Origin: Actinomycetospora chiangmaiensis DSM 45062
GTDB lineage: Bacteria > Actinomycetota > Actinomycetes > Mycobacteriales > Pseudonocardiaceae
DNA length: 64,000 nt
Assembly: GCF_000379625.1 (NCBI RefSeq)
Contig: NZ_KB903229.1
Location: 432,620 to 496,619 of the forward strand
Reading direction: 5' to 3'
Positions 26,432 through 36,602 of this stretch are shown here, piece after piece. The notes beneath the pieces were generated by a model. That model was not told the origin of the DNA, did not search any database, and saw only the letters and a program-made list of their open reading frames with translations. Each line of letters begins with the position of its first letter. Positions within the stretch are counted from its first letter, which is position 1. The translations under genes were made by a program, and so were the position numbers.

Positions 26432-27911
26432 CCGACCCCGACCCGTCGTCCGGAAGGCCCGCGTGCCGGGGATCGCTCACCGGGAGCAGGTGGCGCAGCC
26501 GCTCGACGAGCTCGAGGTCGTCGCGCCCGGCGGACGTGCGGGAGAGCGCCCAGAGCGCGGCGGTGTCCCCGCCGCGGAGCACGGCGCGCCGGACCCCGAC
26601 GTCGAGCTCGTCGCGCAGGGCGCGGACGCCGGGCGCGTCGGAGGTCGGCAGCAGCTCCCCGCGCCCGACCAGGGCGGTGTCGGGCACGGCGCCGGATCGG
26701 AGCGCGTCGCGCAGCGTCAGGAAGTCGGCGTCGACCCGGGCCTCGATCCGGTAGGGCTGCGGTTTGACCACGCCGGCGCCGTTCGGGAGCGATTCGAGCA
26801 GGTGGCGCAGCCGGTGCATCTCCGCGCGGACGGTCACCGGGTTGCCGCGCTCGCCGTAGAGCTCGACGGCCAGCGCGTCGGCCGAGAGCCCCTCCGGATG
26901 CATCGCGAGGAGGGCCAGGAGCTCGGCGTGGCGGGCCCCGAGCCGCAGCGGGCGGCCGTCGAGCCGGGCGACCGGGCGGGGGACGCCCAGGAAGGGCAGC
27001 GCGAGCGTCGGGCGGACCCGGACCCCGGCCGGTCGCTCCAGCCGGAGCAGCCAGCCCTCGGCGAGCGGCTCGACGACGCCCTCGCCGTGCTCGCCGAGCG
27101 ACACCCGGTCGCCCGCGCCGGGCAGCGTGACCCGGTCGTCGATCCAGCCGTGAGGGGTGGCGGCCAGGACCCGCCCGGCCGGGCTGAGCAGCGCTCCCGG
27201 GGCGTCGAGGCCGGACAGGTGCGGCAGGTTGCGCGTGCGCAGGCGTTCGTCGCGGATGGCCTGGCGGGTGGCGAGGTGGTTCTCGGCGAGCCGGGCGGCC
27301 GCCGTGACCAGCGCCAGCGTGCTCGGATGGAACGTCCGGACCGGGCCGGTGAGGTCGACCGCGCCGACCGCCTCGCCGGTGTCGGGGTCGTGGATCGGGG
27401 CGGCCGCGCACGTGAACCGGTGGTACTGCGCGACGAGGTGCTCCGACGAGTGGATCTGCACCGCGGCGTCGGAGGCGAGCGAGGTGCCCATCGCGTTGGT
27501 GCCGGCCGAGTCCTCGCTCCAGCGGAATCCCTCGGCGAGCTCGAGGTCGTCGGCCAGGTGCAGCACTCCGGCGGCACCTTCACGCCACAGGATGTGGCCC
27601 TGCGCGTCGGTGACGATCATGACGTGCATCGCCTCGTCGGCGATCTCGAGCAGCGTGGTCCGCAGCAGCGGGAGCACGGGGGAGAGCGGGTGGTGCTCGC
27701 GGATCCGGGCGAGCTCGCCGTCGTCGAACACGCGGGCCGGGGCGCCGTGGTCGGGGTCGACGTGGGCCGCCAGGGACCGCCGCCAGGAGTCGGAGACGAC
27801 CGTCCGGGGGTCGACCTCCGCCCGGCCTCCGCCCAGAACGGCGTCGCGCACGCGGGCGAGGAGGGCCGCGCGCTCGACCGGATCCCCCCAGGCGTCCGGG
27901 TTCGTCGTCAT
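26397..27911 (-). CDS. GAF-domain transcriptional activator of the aldehyde dehydrogenase operon
   Basis: 504 residues. An N-terminal helical region (RTVVSDSWRRSLAAHVDPDH, typical of AcoR-type sensors), a GAF domain (WSEDSAGTNAMGTSLASDAAVQIHSSEHLVAQYHRFTCAAAPIHDPDTGEAVGAVDLTG), no sigma-54 ATPase, and a C-terminal winged-helix-like domain (LGARHAELLALLAMHPEGLSADALAVELYGERGNPVTVRAEMHRLRHLLE). Divergent pairing with an aldehyde dehydrogenase plus DUF779 is common in actinobacteria and suggests aldehyde/alcohol-responsive activation (inference). ATG at 27911 fits; an upstream in-frame ATG is non-conserved. Confidence 0.85.
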   Translation of the reverse strand: MTTNPDAWGDPVERAALLARVRDAVLGGGRAEVDPRTVVSDSWRRSLAAHVDPDHGAPARVFDDGELARIREHHPLSPVLPLLRTTLLEIADEAMHVMIVTDAQGHILWREGAAGVLHLADDLELAEGFRWSEDSAGTNAMGTSLASDAAVQIHSSEHLVAQYHRFTCAAAPIHDPDTGEAVGAVDLTGPVRTFHPSTLALVTAAARLAENHLATRQAIRDERLRTRNLPHLSGLDAPGALLSPAGRVLAATPHGWIDDRVTLPGAGDRVSLGEHGEGVVEPLAEGWLLRLERPAGVRVRPTLALPFLGVPRPVARLDGRPLRLGARHAELLALLAMHPEGLSADALAVELYGERGNPVTVRAEMHRLRHLLESLPNGAGVVKPQPYRIEARVDADFLTLRDALRSGAVPDTALVGRGELLPTSDAPGVRALRDELDVGVRRAVLRGGDTAALWALSRTSAGRDDLELVERLRHLLPVSDPRHAGLPDDGSGSVSSARPATPPG

Positions 27912-28019
27912 CCACCACCCCGTGGACCTCGTCGGGCCGAACGTCCATCGTGCGGGCGGTCGATCGTCGAGGCAACCCCCCCGCGGTTCCTCATCTGCGG
28001 ATCGGATCGTCCGGCCTGC

Positions 28020-28046
28020 TTGCATCTGCGTGCAACGTCGGTGCAA
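28020..28046. promoter_or_regulatory. three TGCAA half-sites at 11-bp spacing upstream of the aldehyde dehydrogenase gene
   Basis: TTGCA (28020) and TGCAA (28031) form an inverted pair, and another TGCAA lies at 28042. All are on one helix face just upstream of a TAGCGT -10-like box (28059-28064). A likely binding site of the GAF activator. Confidence 0.45.
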
Positions 28047-28148
28047 CCCTCGGCGCCATAGCGTTCTCGGTCACAGGAGCGGACGCGTCGTGCGTCACCG
28101 CTCCACCGTGCCAGCACGGCGAGCCGACCACCTCTGGGAGGACCAACG

Positions 28149-29672
<1,524 letters not shown>

Positions 29673-29709
29673 TCGGGCCCGCGCCGACGACGCCGGAGGG
29701 AGGCCTGCG

Positions 29710-30150
29710 ATGACCGAGATCAGTACCAGCACCGACGTCACCGAGGAGGTGCCGGAGGTGCCCGGTTCCGGGACGACCGCGCGCGTCGCGCTGTCCCCAC
29801 AGGCCTCCGAACTCCTCGTCACACTCACCGAGCTGCACGGCCCGCTGATGTTCCACCAGTCCGGCGGGTGCTGCGACGGCAGCGCCCCGATGTGTTATCC
29901 GGACGGTGATTTCAAGCTCGGCGGGCAGGACGTCCACCTCGGGGACCTCGAGGTGGAGGGTCTGGAGAAGCCGATCGGGTTCCACATGTCGGCGTCGCAG
30001 TTCGAGTACTGGAAGCACACCCACCTCACCGTCGACGTCGTCAAGGGCCGCGGCAGCGGGTTCAGCGTCGAGGCGCCCGAGGGCGTCCGGTTCATCATCC
30101 GCTCGCGGCTGTTCACCGACGACGAATGGCGGGCGCTCGAGGGGGCGTGA
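29710..30150 (+). CDS. DUF779 protein
   Basis: 146 residues. The conserved core is MFHQSGGCCDGSAPMCYPDGDFKLGGQDVHLG, with three cysteines that could bind metal, followed by GFHMSASQFEYWKHTHLTVDVV. DUF779 genes almost always follow this type of aldehyde dehydrogenase (Rv0459); biochemical role unknown. Confidence 0.92.
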   Translation: MTEISTSTDVTEEVPEVPGSGTTARVALSPQASELLVTLTELHGPLMFHQSGGCCDGSAPMCYPDGDFKLGGQDVHLGDLEVEGLEKPIGFHMSASQFEYWKHTHLTVDVVKGRGSGFSVEAPEGVRFIIRSRLFTDDEWRALEGA

Positions 30151-30173
30151 GCCTTCCGCACCGCATCGCACGC

Positions 30174-30205
30174 AGGGCACCCTGGTCCGTCGGCCGGGGT
30201 GCCCT
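30174..30205 (+). terminator. terminator after the DUF779 gene
   Basis: AGGGCACCC/GGGTGCCCT, a 9-bp stem with a 14-nt loop, followed by T-containing sequence. Confidence 0.6.
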
Positions 30206-30241
30206 TCGTGTGTCCCGACCCCTGCACCGACGGAGGACAGC

Positions 30242-30841
30242 GTGACCGAACCGAGCACCACACTGCGCGAGCTGACCGGGATGCCAGGCGACCCGGCACC
30301 CCTGACCGGCTCCGCGCTCGTGATGATCGACCTGCAGAACACCTACACCCGGGGCGTGATGGCGCTCGAGAACGTGGAGCCCGCCATCGAGGAGGCGGCC
30401 CGCCTGCTCGAGCGCGCCCGGGCCGCCGGGTCGACCGTCGTGCACGTCCAGCACGAGGCCGGAGCCGGGACGCCGTACGACACGAATGCCGAGATCGGCG
30501 CGATCGTCGACGCGGTCGCCCCGCGGCCCGGCGAGCACCGCGTGGTGAAGAACTTCCCGAGTTCGTTCGTGAACACCGACCTCGAGGAGTACCTGCGCGG
30601 CGCCGGCGTCACGAATCTCGTTCTCGCGGGCTTCATGACGCACATGTGCGTGAACTCGACCGCACGGAGCGCGTTCAACCTCGGGTTCGCCCCGACCGTC
30701 GTCGCCGGGGCCACGGCCACCCGTGCGCTGCCCGGCCCCAACGGGGTGGTGGAGGCGTCCGCGCTGCAGTCCGCGAGCCTCGCCGCGCTCTCCGACATGT
30801 TCGCGGTCGTCGTTCCCGACTCCTCGGCCGTTCCCGACTGA
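30242..30841 (+). CDS. isochorismatase-like cysteine hydrolase
   Basis: 199 residues. Catalytic triad positions of the family are visible: Asp in VMIDLQNTYT, Lys in VVKNFPSSF and Cys in GFMTHMCVNSTARSAFNLGF. Such enzymes hydrolyse amides (nicotinamide, ureas) or isochorismate; the substrate cannot be assigned. GTG start with GGAGGA 6 nt upstream. It is independent of the DUF779 gene because a terminator intervenes. Confidence 0.9.
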   Translation: MTEPSTTLRELTGMPGDPAPLTGSALVMIDLQNTYTRGVMALENVEPAIEEAARLLERARAAGSTVVHVQHEAGAGTPYDTNAEIGAIVDAVAPRPGEHRVVKNFPSSFVNTDLEEYLRGAGVTNLVLAGFMTHMCVNSTARSAFNLGFAPTVVAGATATRALPGPNGVVEASALQSASLAALSDMFAVVVPDSSAVPD

Positions 30842-31006
30842 GGTGTTCACGCGCGTCACACCATTCCGTGGTGCGTCACCGATCACGGGAACCCGCCTCG
30901 ACACGACGACGGGCGCGCAATTACGCTGCGCCGCGAACCATTCCGGTTCACGGCGCGCGGCGACGCGCGACCGGCCGCTCAGGGGGTCGTGGAAGGAATT
31001 CAACGC

Positions 31007-31381
31007 GTGGCGCAGAAAGTGGTCGTGACCCTCGTCGACGATCTCGACGAGACCGAGGCCGACGAGACCGTCGAGTTCGGTATCGACGGGACGACCTACG
31101 AGATCGACCTGTCCGACGCGAATGCGTCGAAGCTCCGTGACGAGCTCGCCGACTACGTGGCACACGCCCGCAAGACGTCGGGCCGGCGTCGTTCCGGCGG
31201 TGCCAAGGCCGCTGCGGCCCCTGCCGCCCCGGCGCGCAAGGGTGGTGGCCGGGCCTCGGTGGACCGTGAGCAGAACCAGGCCATCCGGGAGTGGGCGCGC
31301 AAGAACACCAACTACAACGTGTCGGAACGCGGTCGCATCCCCTCCGAGGTCAGCGAGGCCTACCACAAGGCGCACGGCTGA
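31007..31381 (+). CDS. lsr2: nucleoid-associated protein Lsr2
   Basis: 124 residues. The N-terminal oligomerisation domain ([50 protein letters not shown]) and C-terminal DNA-binding domain ([35 protein letters not shown], with the RGR minor-groove motif) are separated by an Ala/Lys/Gly linker. It silences AT-rich foreign DNA. In mycobacteria it lies between lysS and clpC1; here lysS is absent upstream. GTG start with GGAAGGA 11 nt upstream. The 165-bp upstream gap is less GC-rich than its surroundings, as expected for an autoregulated lsr2 promoter. Confidence 0.95.
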   Translation: MAQKVVVTLVDDLDETEADETVEFGIDGTTYEIDLSDANASKLRDELADYVAHARKTSGRRRSGGAKAAAAPAAPARKGGGRASVDREQNQAIREWARKNTNYNVSERGRIPSEVSEAYHKAHG

Positions 31382-31400
31382 TCCCGACGCTCCACCACGG

Positions 31401-31440
31401 ACGGGCCGTTCGTCACCTCTCCCGGTGACGGGCGGCCCGT
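31401..31440 (+). terminator. terminator after lsr2
   Basis: Outer stem ACGGGCCG/CGGCCCGT and inner stem CGTCACC/GGTGACG form one long hairpin followed by TCGTCGTCT. Confidence 0.8.
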
Positions 31441-31475
31441 TCGTCGTCTAAGGAGTCGACGTCGATCGCAGGTCG

Positions 31476-31481
31476 TACGCT
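31476..31481 (+). promoter_or_regulatory. -10 box TACGCT of a leaderless promoter
   Basis: Ends 7 nt before the ATG at 31489. Confidence 0.5.
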
Positions 31482-31488
31482 ATCGCTT

Positions 31489-31914
31489 ATGACCGATGAG
31501 GCGGCCGACCTGCGTCGAGCGGTGCAACGTCTCGCGCGGCGGCTCCGGGACGAGCGCCCGCGCGGGCCGATCACGGACGTCCAGCGAGGGCTTCTCGCGC
31601 AGATCATGGATCACGGCCCGCAGAACGCCGCCGCACTGGCCCGGCGCGCGCACACCACGCCGCAGGCGCTGACCCGGCCACTCTCGGCCCTCGTCGAGGC
31701 CGGCGTCCTGGAGCGGACTCCGAATCCGCACGACGGTCGTAAATATGTGTTGATCATCTCGGCGAGCGGGTGGACGCTGCTCCGCGAGGACGCCGCGCCC
31801 CGGGACGCCTGGCTCGCGGCGGGCCTCGCGGACCTGACCGACGCCGAGCGGGACCTGCTCGGCATCGCCGCCCGCCTGCTCGACGACCTGGCGCGGCGGC
31901 CCGGAGGGGAGTGA
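31489..31914 (+). CDS. MarR-family regulator
   Basis: 141 residues. The winged helix is ITDVQRGLLAQIMDHGPQNAAALARRAHTTPQALTRPLSALVEAGVLERTPNPHDGRKYVLIISASG, with the wing motif DGRKYVL. It starts from a leaderless promoter and runs 3 bp into a membrane glycosyltransferase gene, so it probably regulates that gene and itself. Confidence 0.88.
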   Translation: MTDEAADLRRAVQRLARRLRDERPRGPITDVQRGLLAQIMDHGPQNAAALARRAHTTPQALTRPLSALVEAGVLERTPNPHDGRKYVLIISASGWTLLREDAAPRDAWLAAGLADLTDAERDLLGIAARLLDDLARRPGGE

Positions 31915-31917
31915 ACG

Positions 31918-33699
31918 ATGGACGAGCGCGGGACGCGGACCTGGTGGGGCGCCATCGTCGTGGCGGCGGTGCTCACCGGGCTAACGGGGGCGTGGGGGAT
32001 CGCGCGTGACCCGCTCGAGCCGTACTACGAGGCGGCCGTGCGGTCGATGGCCGGCGACGCCCACGCGTTCTGGTTCGGCGCCTTCGACCCGGCCGCCACG
32101 CTCACGATGGACAAGCTGCCGGGTGCCTTCTGGGTGCAGGCCCTCGTCGTCGCCGTGGCCGGGCCCTCACCGTCGGCGATGGTGCTCCCGCAGGTCGTCG
32201 AGATGGTCCTCGCGGTCGTCGTCCTCGCCGTGGCCGTGCGGTCACTGACTCGGTCGCCCGCCGCCGGGGTGGTCGCGGCGCTCGTGCTCGCGGTGAGCCC
32301 GGCCGCGGTCGGGGTCGCGCGCGGCAACGTGGCCGACCCCCTGATGATCCTGCTCCTGGTGACCGCCGCGTGGGCGGTGGCGCGGGCGCTGCGCACCGAG
32401 CGCTCCGTGGGCTGGCTCGCGGCGGCCGGCCTCGCCGTCGGGCTCGCGTTCCAGGCGAAGATGCTCGCGGCCTGGCTCGTGCTGCCCGCCCTGGCGGTCG
32501 CCTTCTTGGTGGCGGCCCCGGTGCCCGTGGGCCGCCGGGTGACGGCGACCGCGGTCGGTGGGGCCGTGACCGCGGTCGTCTCCCTCGCCTGGATCGGCGC
32601 CGTGTCGCTCGTGCCGGCCACCGGGCGACCGTGGGTGGACGGCAGCACCGACGACTCGGAGCTCGCCCAGGTGTTCGTCTACAACGGGCTGGGCCGGCTG
32701 GGCGCGCAGAACCCGCTCCAGGAGCTCGTGGGGCAGGGCCTCGCGCTCACGGCCCCGGGCACCGGCGGCGAGGGCCCCTCGGCGCTGCGGCTGTTCGTCG
32801 GCGACCTCGGGCGGGCGACCGGGTGGCTGGCGCCCGCGGCGCTGCTGGCGCTGGCGGTCGGCCTGTGGGCGACGCGACGCGCACCCCGCACCGACCCCCG
32901 GCGGGCCGCCTACCTGCTGTTCGGGCTCTGGCTGCTGGTCTACGGCGTCGCCTTCAGCGCGGGCGCGGTGGTCAACGTCTACTACGTCGCCACCCTGGCC
33001 CCCGCGATCGCCGGCCTGCTCGGCACGGCGTTCGCGCACCTGGTCGCGGAGCGGGAGCGGCGGGGCGCGCGCGTCGGTGCTGCGGCGGCTGTCGTCGTGA
33101 CCATCGCCTACGGGGCGAGCCTGGTCCTGCGCTCCGAACACCCGCTGGTGACGCCGGTGGTCGTCGCAGCCGTCCTCGGTGCGGTGGCGGTCGGCCTCGT
33201 GATGACCGCGCGCCGGGGCGCCCTCGTCACCGCGCTGGTCGCCGTCCTGGTCCTCCCCGTGGCGGCCACCGGGTGGTTGCTGGCCCTCGGCGGCGGCGCC
33301 TTCGACACGCCCTACGAGCCCGTCCGCGAGGTCCGCGCCGTGCGGGTCCTCCTGGTGGCGGCGCCCCGGCTGGCCGCGGGCACGCTGCCCGGGCTGGAGC
33401 GGTCCCGGGCGGGGGCGCCGGACCTCATGGCCGTGCAGTCGTCCGCGGTGGCCTCGGTGTTCGCCTACCCCACCGGCGACGAGGTGCTCCCGATCGGCGG
33501 CTTCACCGGCACCGGCCCGACCCCCACCCTCGCCCAGGTGCGCGAGGACGTGGCCGCGGGCCGCTTCCACGTCGTGCTGTCCTTCCCGAGCAGCGATCCA
33601 CGGCTGGTGTGGGTCGCGCAGCACTGCCGGGCGCAGCGGTCGGTGGACCCGACCTTCCAGGTGCACGTCTGTGACCCCGCCGACGCGGCACGCCCCTGA
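31918..33699 (+). CDS. GT39-like membrane glycosyltransferase (ArnT/PMT superfamily)
   Basis: 593 residues with about a dozen membrane helices. The first extracytoplasmic loop has YYEAAVRSMAGDAHAFWFGAFDPAATLTMDKLPGAFWVQAL, the Asp-containing loop of polyprenyl-phosphate-dependent glycosyltransferases, and a second conserved piece is LAVGLAFQAKMLAAWLVLPAL. The C-terminal domain is extracytoplasmic. It transfers a sugar from a lipid carrier to an unknown wall or protein acceptor. Coupled to the MarR gene; convergent with the glutamine amidotransferase gene 3 bp downstream without a visible terminator. Confidence 0.85.
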   Translation: MDERGTRTWWGAIVVAAVLTGLTGAWGIARDPLEPYYEAAVRSMAGDAHAFWFGAFDPAATLTMDKLPGAFWVQALVVAVAGPSPSAMVLPQVVEMVLAVVVLAVAVRSLTRSPAAGVVAALVLAVSPAAVGVARGNVADPLMILLLVTAAWAVARALRTERSVGWLAAAGLAVGLAFQAKMLAAWLVLPALAVAFLVAAPVPVGRRVTATAVGGAVTAVVSLAWIGAVSLVPATGRPWVDGSTDDSELAQVFVYNGLGRLGAQNPLQELVGQGLALTAPGTGGEGPSALRLFVGDLGRATGWLAPAALLALAVGLWATRRAPRTDPRRAAYLLFGLWLLVYGVAFSAGAVVNVYYVATLAPAIAGLLGTAFAHLVAERERRGARVGAAAAVVVTIAYGASLVLRSEHPLVTPVVVAAVLGAVAVGLVMTARRGALVTALVAVLVLPVAATGWLLALGGGAFDTPYEPVREVRAVRVLLVAAPRLAAGTLPGLERSRAGAPDLMAVQSSAVASVFAYPTGDEVLPIGGFTGTGPTPTLAQVREDVAAGRFHVVLSFPSSDPRLVWVAQHCRAQRSVDPTFQVHVCDPADAARP

Positions 33700-33702
33700 T
33701 CC

Positions 33703-34320
33703 TCAGTCCAGGAGCGCGTCGAGCAGGCGCGGCGCGGCTGCCACGGCCGCGGGGGCGTGCCGCGCGGTGGCGGTCCGCAGCCCGTCGTCCGCGCGGGTCG
33801 CCGGGACGGCGAACCAGCGCTCGAGCAGGGCCGGGGTCATCTCGGGGTGGAACTGCACGCCGCCCCAGCGGCCGTGGCGGAAGGCGGCGACGCCCGCGTC
33901 GTCGGTCGCGAGGATCTCGCTTCCCGACGGCGGGTGGAGCTGGTCGGCGTGCCACGAGAACCAGGGGCCAGGGGCAATGCGGTCGTCGTGCGGGACGACC
34001 GGGAACCAGCCGACGCGCGGTTGCTGCAGTCGGCGCACGGTCCCTCCGAGCGCCTCGGCGACCAGCTGGGCACCGAAGCAGACGCCGAGCACGTGGGCAC
34101 CGGCGTCGTGGGCCGTCGTCAGGAAGCGGCGCTCGCGGTCGAGCCAGCCCATGGCGGACCGGGGCCACGGCGCGCCGAGCACGACGACGCGGTCGTAGGG
34201 CGTCGGGTCGGGGAAGACGACGTCGACGTCCGGGAGGGCGGTGAACCACTCGACCTCGCCGAGGTCGAGGCAGCCGAGCCCGGCGACGGCGTCGTGCCCG
34301 ACGACGAGGGTGCGGGTCAC
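33703..34320 (-). CDS. class I glutamine amidotransferase-like protein
   Basis: 205 residues. The GATase1 triad is present: Cys in VLGVCFGAQLVAEALGG, His and Glu in GVQFHPEMTPALLERWF. It resembles GuaA-type stand-alone amidotransferases (YfeJ/Rv-type) of unknown acceptor. The GTG at 34320 overlaps the stop of the upstream MarR gene by 4 bp, so the two are coupled. Confidence 0.88.
   Translation of the reverse strand: MTRTLVVGHDAVAGLGCLDLGEVEWFTALPDVDVVFPDPTPYDRVVVLGAPWPRSAMGWLDRERRFLTTAHDAGAHVLGVCFGAQLVAEALGGTVRRLQQPRVGWFPVVPHDDRIAPGPWFSWHADQLHPPSGSEILATDDAGVAAFRHGRWGGVQFHPEMTPALLERWFAVPATRADDGLRTATARHAPAAVAAAPRLLDALLD
33921..33935 (+). repeat. degenerate copy of the dispersed 15-mer (14/15)
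   Basis: TTCCCGACGGCGGGT, one mismatch, antisense within the amidotransferase gene. Confidence 0.4.
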
Positions 34321-34778
34321 GACGGCAGGTCGCGGTAGCCCGGGTGCACCCCGGCGGTGAGGCCCTCCGCGGCCGCGACGCGGCCGAGCAGGTCGGCGAG
34401 GGTGCGGCGCTCGTCGGCGTCGAGGCTCGCGAGGAGGGCGTCCTCGTGCTCGGCGGCGAGGCGACCGAGGTCGCGCACCAGGTCCTCGCCGGCGGCCGTG
34501 AGGTGGACCGCGTACAGCCGGCGGTCGTCGGGGTTGCGGCGCCGTTCGAGCACCCCGCGCCCCTCCAGGGCGTCGACCAGGGCGACCAGGCGTGTCGCCG
34601 GGGTGCCGAGCTGCGCGGCGAGCGCCTGCTGGCTGCGCCCCGGCTCGCGGGCGACCGCGCGGAGGAGTCCGGCCTGGGGCGGGGTCAGGTCGACGGCGGC
34701 CACCCGCTCGCCGAAGCGCCGGGCCGCGTGCGTGCCGAGCTGGGTGAGGAGGAAGGCGGCGCCGGAGGGTCGGTCCAC
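34317..34778 (-). CDS. MarR-family regulator
   Basis: 153 residues. HTH region VDLTPPQAGLLRAVAREPGRSQQALAAQLGTPATRLVALVDALEGRGVLERRRNPDDRRLYAVHLTAAG with the DxRxxxV wing. The GTG at 34778 has TATCGT 7 nt upstream. It is divergent from a small membrane protein/NmrA-like pair and shares an 81-bp control region containing ACAACTTGT; it is first in a two-gene unit with the amidotransferase. Confidence 0.88.
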   Translation of the reverse strand: MDRPSGAAFLLTQLGTHAARRFGERVAAVDLTPPQAGLLRAVAREPGRSQQALAAQLGTPATRLVALVDALEGRGVLERRRNPDDRRLYAVHLTAAGEDLVRDLGRLAAEHEDALLASLDADERRTLADLLGRVAAAEGLTAGVHPGYRDLPS

Positions 34779-34785
34779 GTCGGGA

Positions 34786-34791
34786 ACGATA
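34786..34791 (-). promoter_or_regulatory. -10 box TATCGT of a leaderless promoter
   Basis: On the minus strand, 7 nt upstream of the GTG at 34778. Confidence 0.5.
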
Positions 34792-34794
34792 GCC

Positions 34795-34832
34795 TTGACA
34801 AACCGTACTGGACGGAGACGATGACAACTTGT
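34795..34832. promoter_or_regulatory. candidate MarR operator region
   Basis: TTGACAA (34795-34801) and the 9-bp palindrome ACAACTTGT (34824-34832) lie between the divergent MarR and membrane protein starts. They resemble the TTGACAA/TTGTCAA arms of MarR operators. Confidence 0.4.
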
Positions 34833-34859
34833 AACGATTACTCGTCCGGAAGGCCCGCC

Positions 34860-35534
34860 ATGTCCTTGCCCCACGCCCGCCGCGGCGGTCCGCCCCTGCT
34901 CGCTCCCGCCCTCGCCTGGGCCGTCCTCACGGTCGCCGCGGGGGTGCTGCACCCCGGCACGCGGCCCGGAGCGGATCCCTCGACCACCCTCGCGCTGCTG
35001 CGGGACCACCCGGTCGCCGGTCAGCTCTCCGCGCTGGTGCTGATCGCGTCGGCAGCTCCGTTCGCGGTGTGGGTCGGCGCGGTGCACCACCGGCTGCAGC
35101 GGCTGGGCCTGCGGGTCGCCGGCCCGACGCTCGGCCTCGCGGGCGGGCTCCTCGTCGCGGCGGTGCTCGTCGTCTCCGGTGCCGCGCAGTGGGCGGCGGT
35201 CGCGACGGCCGTCCCGGGCGGTGACGCGGCGGTCGTGGGGATGGAAGCACTCGCCTTCGCCCTGGGCGGGCCGGCGTTCGCCGTGCTGTTCGGCCTGCTC
35301 CTGGCGGGTTGCTCGGTGCCCACGCTGCTGGGAGGCCTCGTGCCGCGGGGCCTCGCCTGGGCCGGGCTCGTGCTCGCGGCCGTCGGCGTCGTCGCCGTCC
35401 TCGGGCTCGTGGTCCCGCCGCTGCAGTACCTGCTGCCGGTCGTGCGGTTCGGTGGGCTGATCTGGCTGCTGTGGTTCTCGGCCATCCTGCCGGTGAGTCG
35501 ACGCCGGACGGCCGAGCCGGCGGTCGCGGCGTGA
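34860..35534 (+). CDS. six-helix membrane protein of unknown function
   Basis: 224 residues with about six hydrophobic helices (LLAPALAWAVLTVAAGVLHPG; GQLSALVLIASAAPFAVWVGAV; LGLAGGLLVAAVLVVSGAAQW; ALAFALGGPAFAVLFGLLLAG; GLAWAGLVLAAVGVVAVLGLV; FGGLIWLLWFSAILPV). Layout resembles DUF4386-type proteins, but I see no diagnostic motif. The ATG follows GGAAGG. It overlaps the NmrA-like gene by 4 bp and is divergent from the MarR gene, which probably controls both. Confidence 0.75.
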   Translation: MSLPHARRGGPPLLAPALAWAVLTVAAGVLHPGTRPGADPSTTLALLRDHPVAGQLSALVLIASAAPFAVWVGAVHHRLQRLGLRVAGPTLGLAGGLLVAAVLVVSGAAQWAAVATAVPGGDAAVVGMEALAFALGGPAFAVLFGLLLAGCSVPTLLGGLVPRGLAWAGLVLAAVGVVAVLGLVVPPLQYLLPVVRFGGLIWLLWFSAILPVSRRRTAEPAVAA

Positions 35535-36358
35535 CGGTCGCCGTCGTCGGGGCCACCGGTCACGTGGGCGGTGAGGTGGTCGCGCAGCTCGCTGCGGCCG
35601 GGGAGCCGGTCCGGGCGTTGACCCGTCGTCCCGGGCGGTGGGACGGGCCGCCGGTCGACGTGGCGGACGTCGGTGGCCCCGGGGCGTTCACCGGTGCCCG
35701 GGCGGCCTTCCTCATGACGGCGGAGCCGATCGTCCCCGGCGGTTGGCCGGCGGTCCTGGCGGCGCTCGTCCGGGCGGCCGTCACCGCGGGCGTGCAGCAG
35801 CTCGTGCTCCTGAGCGTGTACAGCGGCTCCGACGGCGACGACGCGATCGGCCGGTGGAACGCCGCATGCGAGTCCCTCGTCGTCGACAGCGGCGTCCCGT
35901 GGACGCTCCTGCGCCCCGGGCGGTTCTTCTCCAACGCGCTCGCCTGGCGCCGCTTCGTGGACGTCGGCACGGTGCCCGTCGGGTTCGCCCGTCGTGCCGC
36001 CGCGGGGATCGACCCGGCCGACGTCGCCGCCGTGGCGGTGCGGGCGCTCGCGGGCGACCTCGTCGGGGCGGCGCCGCGGCTCACCGGTCCGGCGTCGCTC
36101 ACCCCGCTCGACGAGCTCCGCGTCCTGGGCGAGGTGCTGGGTCGCCCGCTGCGCGCCCGGGAGCTGTCCGTCGAGGACGCCGCCCGGGGCATGCGCGCGG
36201 GCGGGACGGCGCCGGAGGTGGTCGACGCGATCGTCGCGCGCACGCTGCGCCAGGACGAGGGCGCTGCGCCGCTGCCGGCGGTCCGGACGGTGCTCGGTCG
36301 GGAGCCCCGGAGCTTCGCCGACTGGGCGCGGGCGCACGAGGCGGCGTTCGCGTCGTGA
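35531..36358 (+). CDS. NmrA/SDR-type NAD(P)-binding protein
   Basis: 275 residues. Rossmann motif VAVVGATGHVGGEVVAQL at the N-terminus, then ALTRRPGRWDGPPVDVADVGG, WTLLRPGRFFSNALAWRRF and a GIDPADVAAVAVRAL segment typical of NmrA-like/QOR2-like atypical short-chain reductases. It may be a sensor or a quinone/NADPH reductase; no substrate evidence. GTG overlaps the membrane-protein stop (GTGA). Confidence 0.85.
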   Translation: MTVAVVGATGHVGGEVVAQLAAAGEPVRALTRRPGRWDGPPVDVADVGGPGAFTGARAAFLMTAEPIVPGGWPAVLAALVRAAVTAGVQQLVLLSVYSGSDGDDAIGRWNAACESLVVDSGVPWTLLRPGRFFSNALAWRRFVDVGTVPVGFARRAAAGIDPADVAAVAVRALAGDLVGAAPRLTGPASLTPLDELRVLGEVLGRPLRARELSVEDAARGMRAGGTAPEVVDAIVARTLRQDEGAAPLPAVRTVLGREPRSFADWARAHEAAFAS

Positions 36359-36436
36359 TCGTCGGACACCAGCGGTGACCGGTGCTCGTCGGTCTCACGG
36401 ACCTCCCGGCCGTGCAACATCTGCCCCCGGGCCGCC

Positions 36437-36469
36437 GAAACCCGTCGGGATCGCCCGATCCGGGGTTTC
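36437..36469 (+). terminator. terminator after the NmrA-like gene
   Basis: Outer stem GAAACCC/GGGTTTC and inner stem GGATCG/CGATCC, then CTCCGG. Confidence 0.6.
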
Positions 36470-36525
36470 TCCGGTAGCGAACGCCTTCCCGGAACAGCGG
36501 TGGAACGGGCATCGTTGGAGCGAGT

Positions 36526-36546
36526 ACGACCACGCATGGTGGTCGT
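36526..36546. repeat. 8-bp inverted repeat in the clpC upstream region
   Basis: ACGACCAC/GTGGTCGT with a 5-nt centre. It lies in the 396-bp gap 36359-36754, which holds a terminator, this palindrome and the clpC promoter but no convincing gene. Confidence 0.5.
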
Positions 36547-36602
36547 GCGAGCAGAATCGGTCATCCGAGACCGACGTGGCTGGCGTCACGGTGCGGCAAC
36601 CG

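Noticed and set aside
36465..36482. ClgR-like site upstream of clpC (GTTTCT-N6-GCGAAC)
   Set aside because: The left arm is part of the terminator stem of the NmrA-like gene and the match to the half-site is poor.
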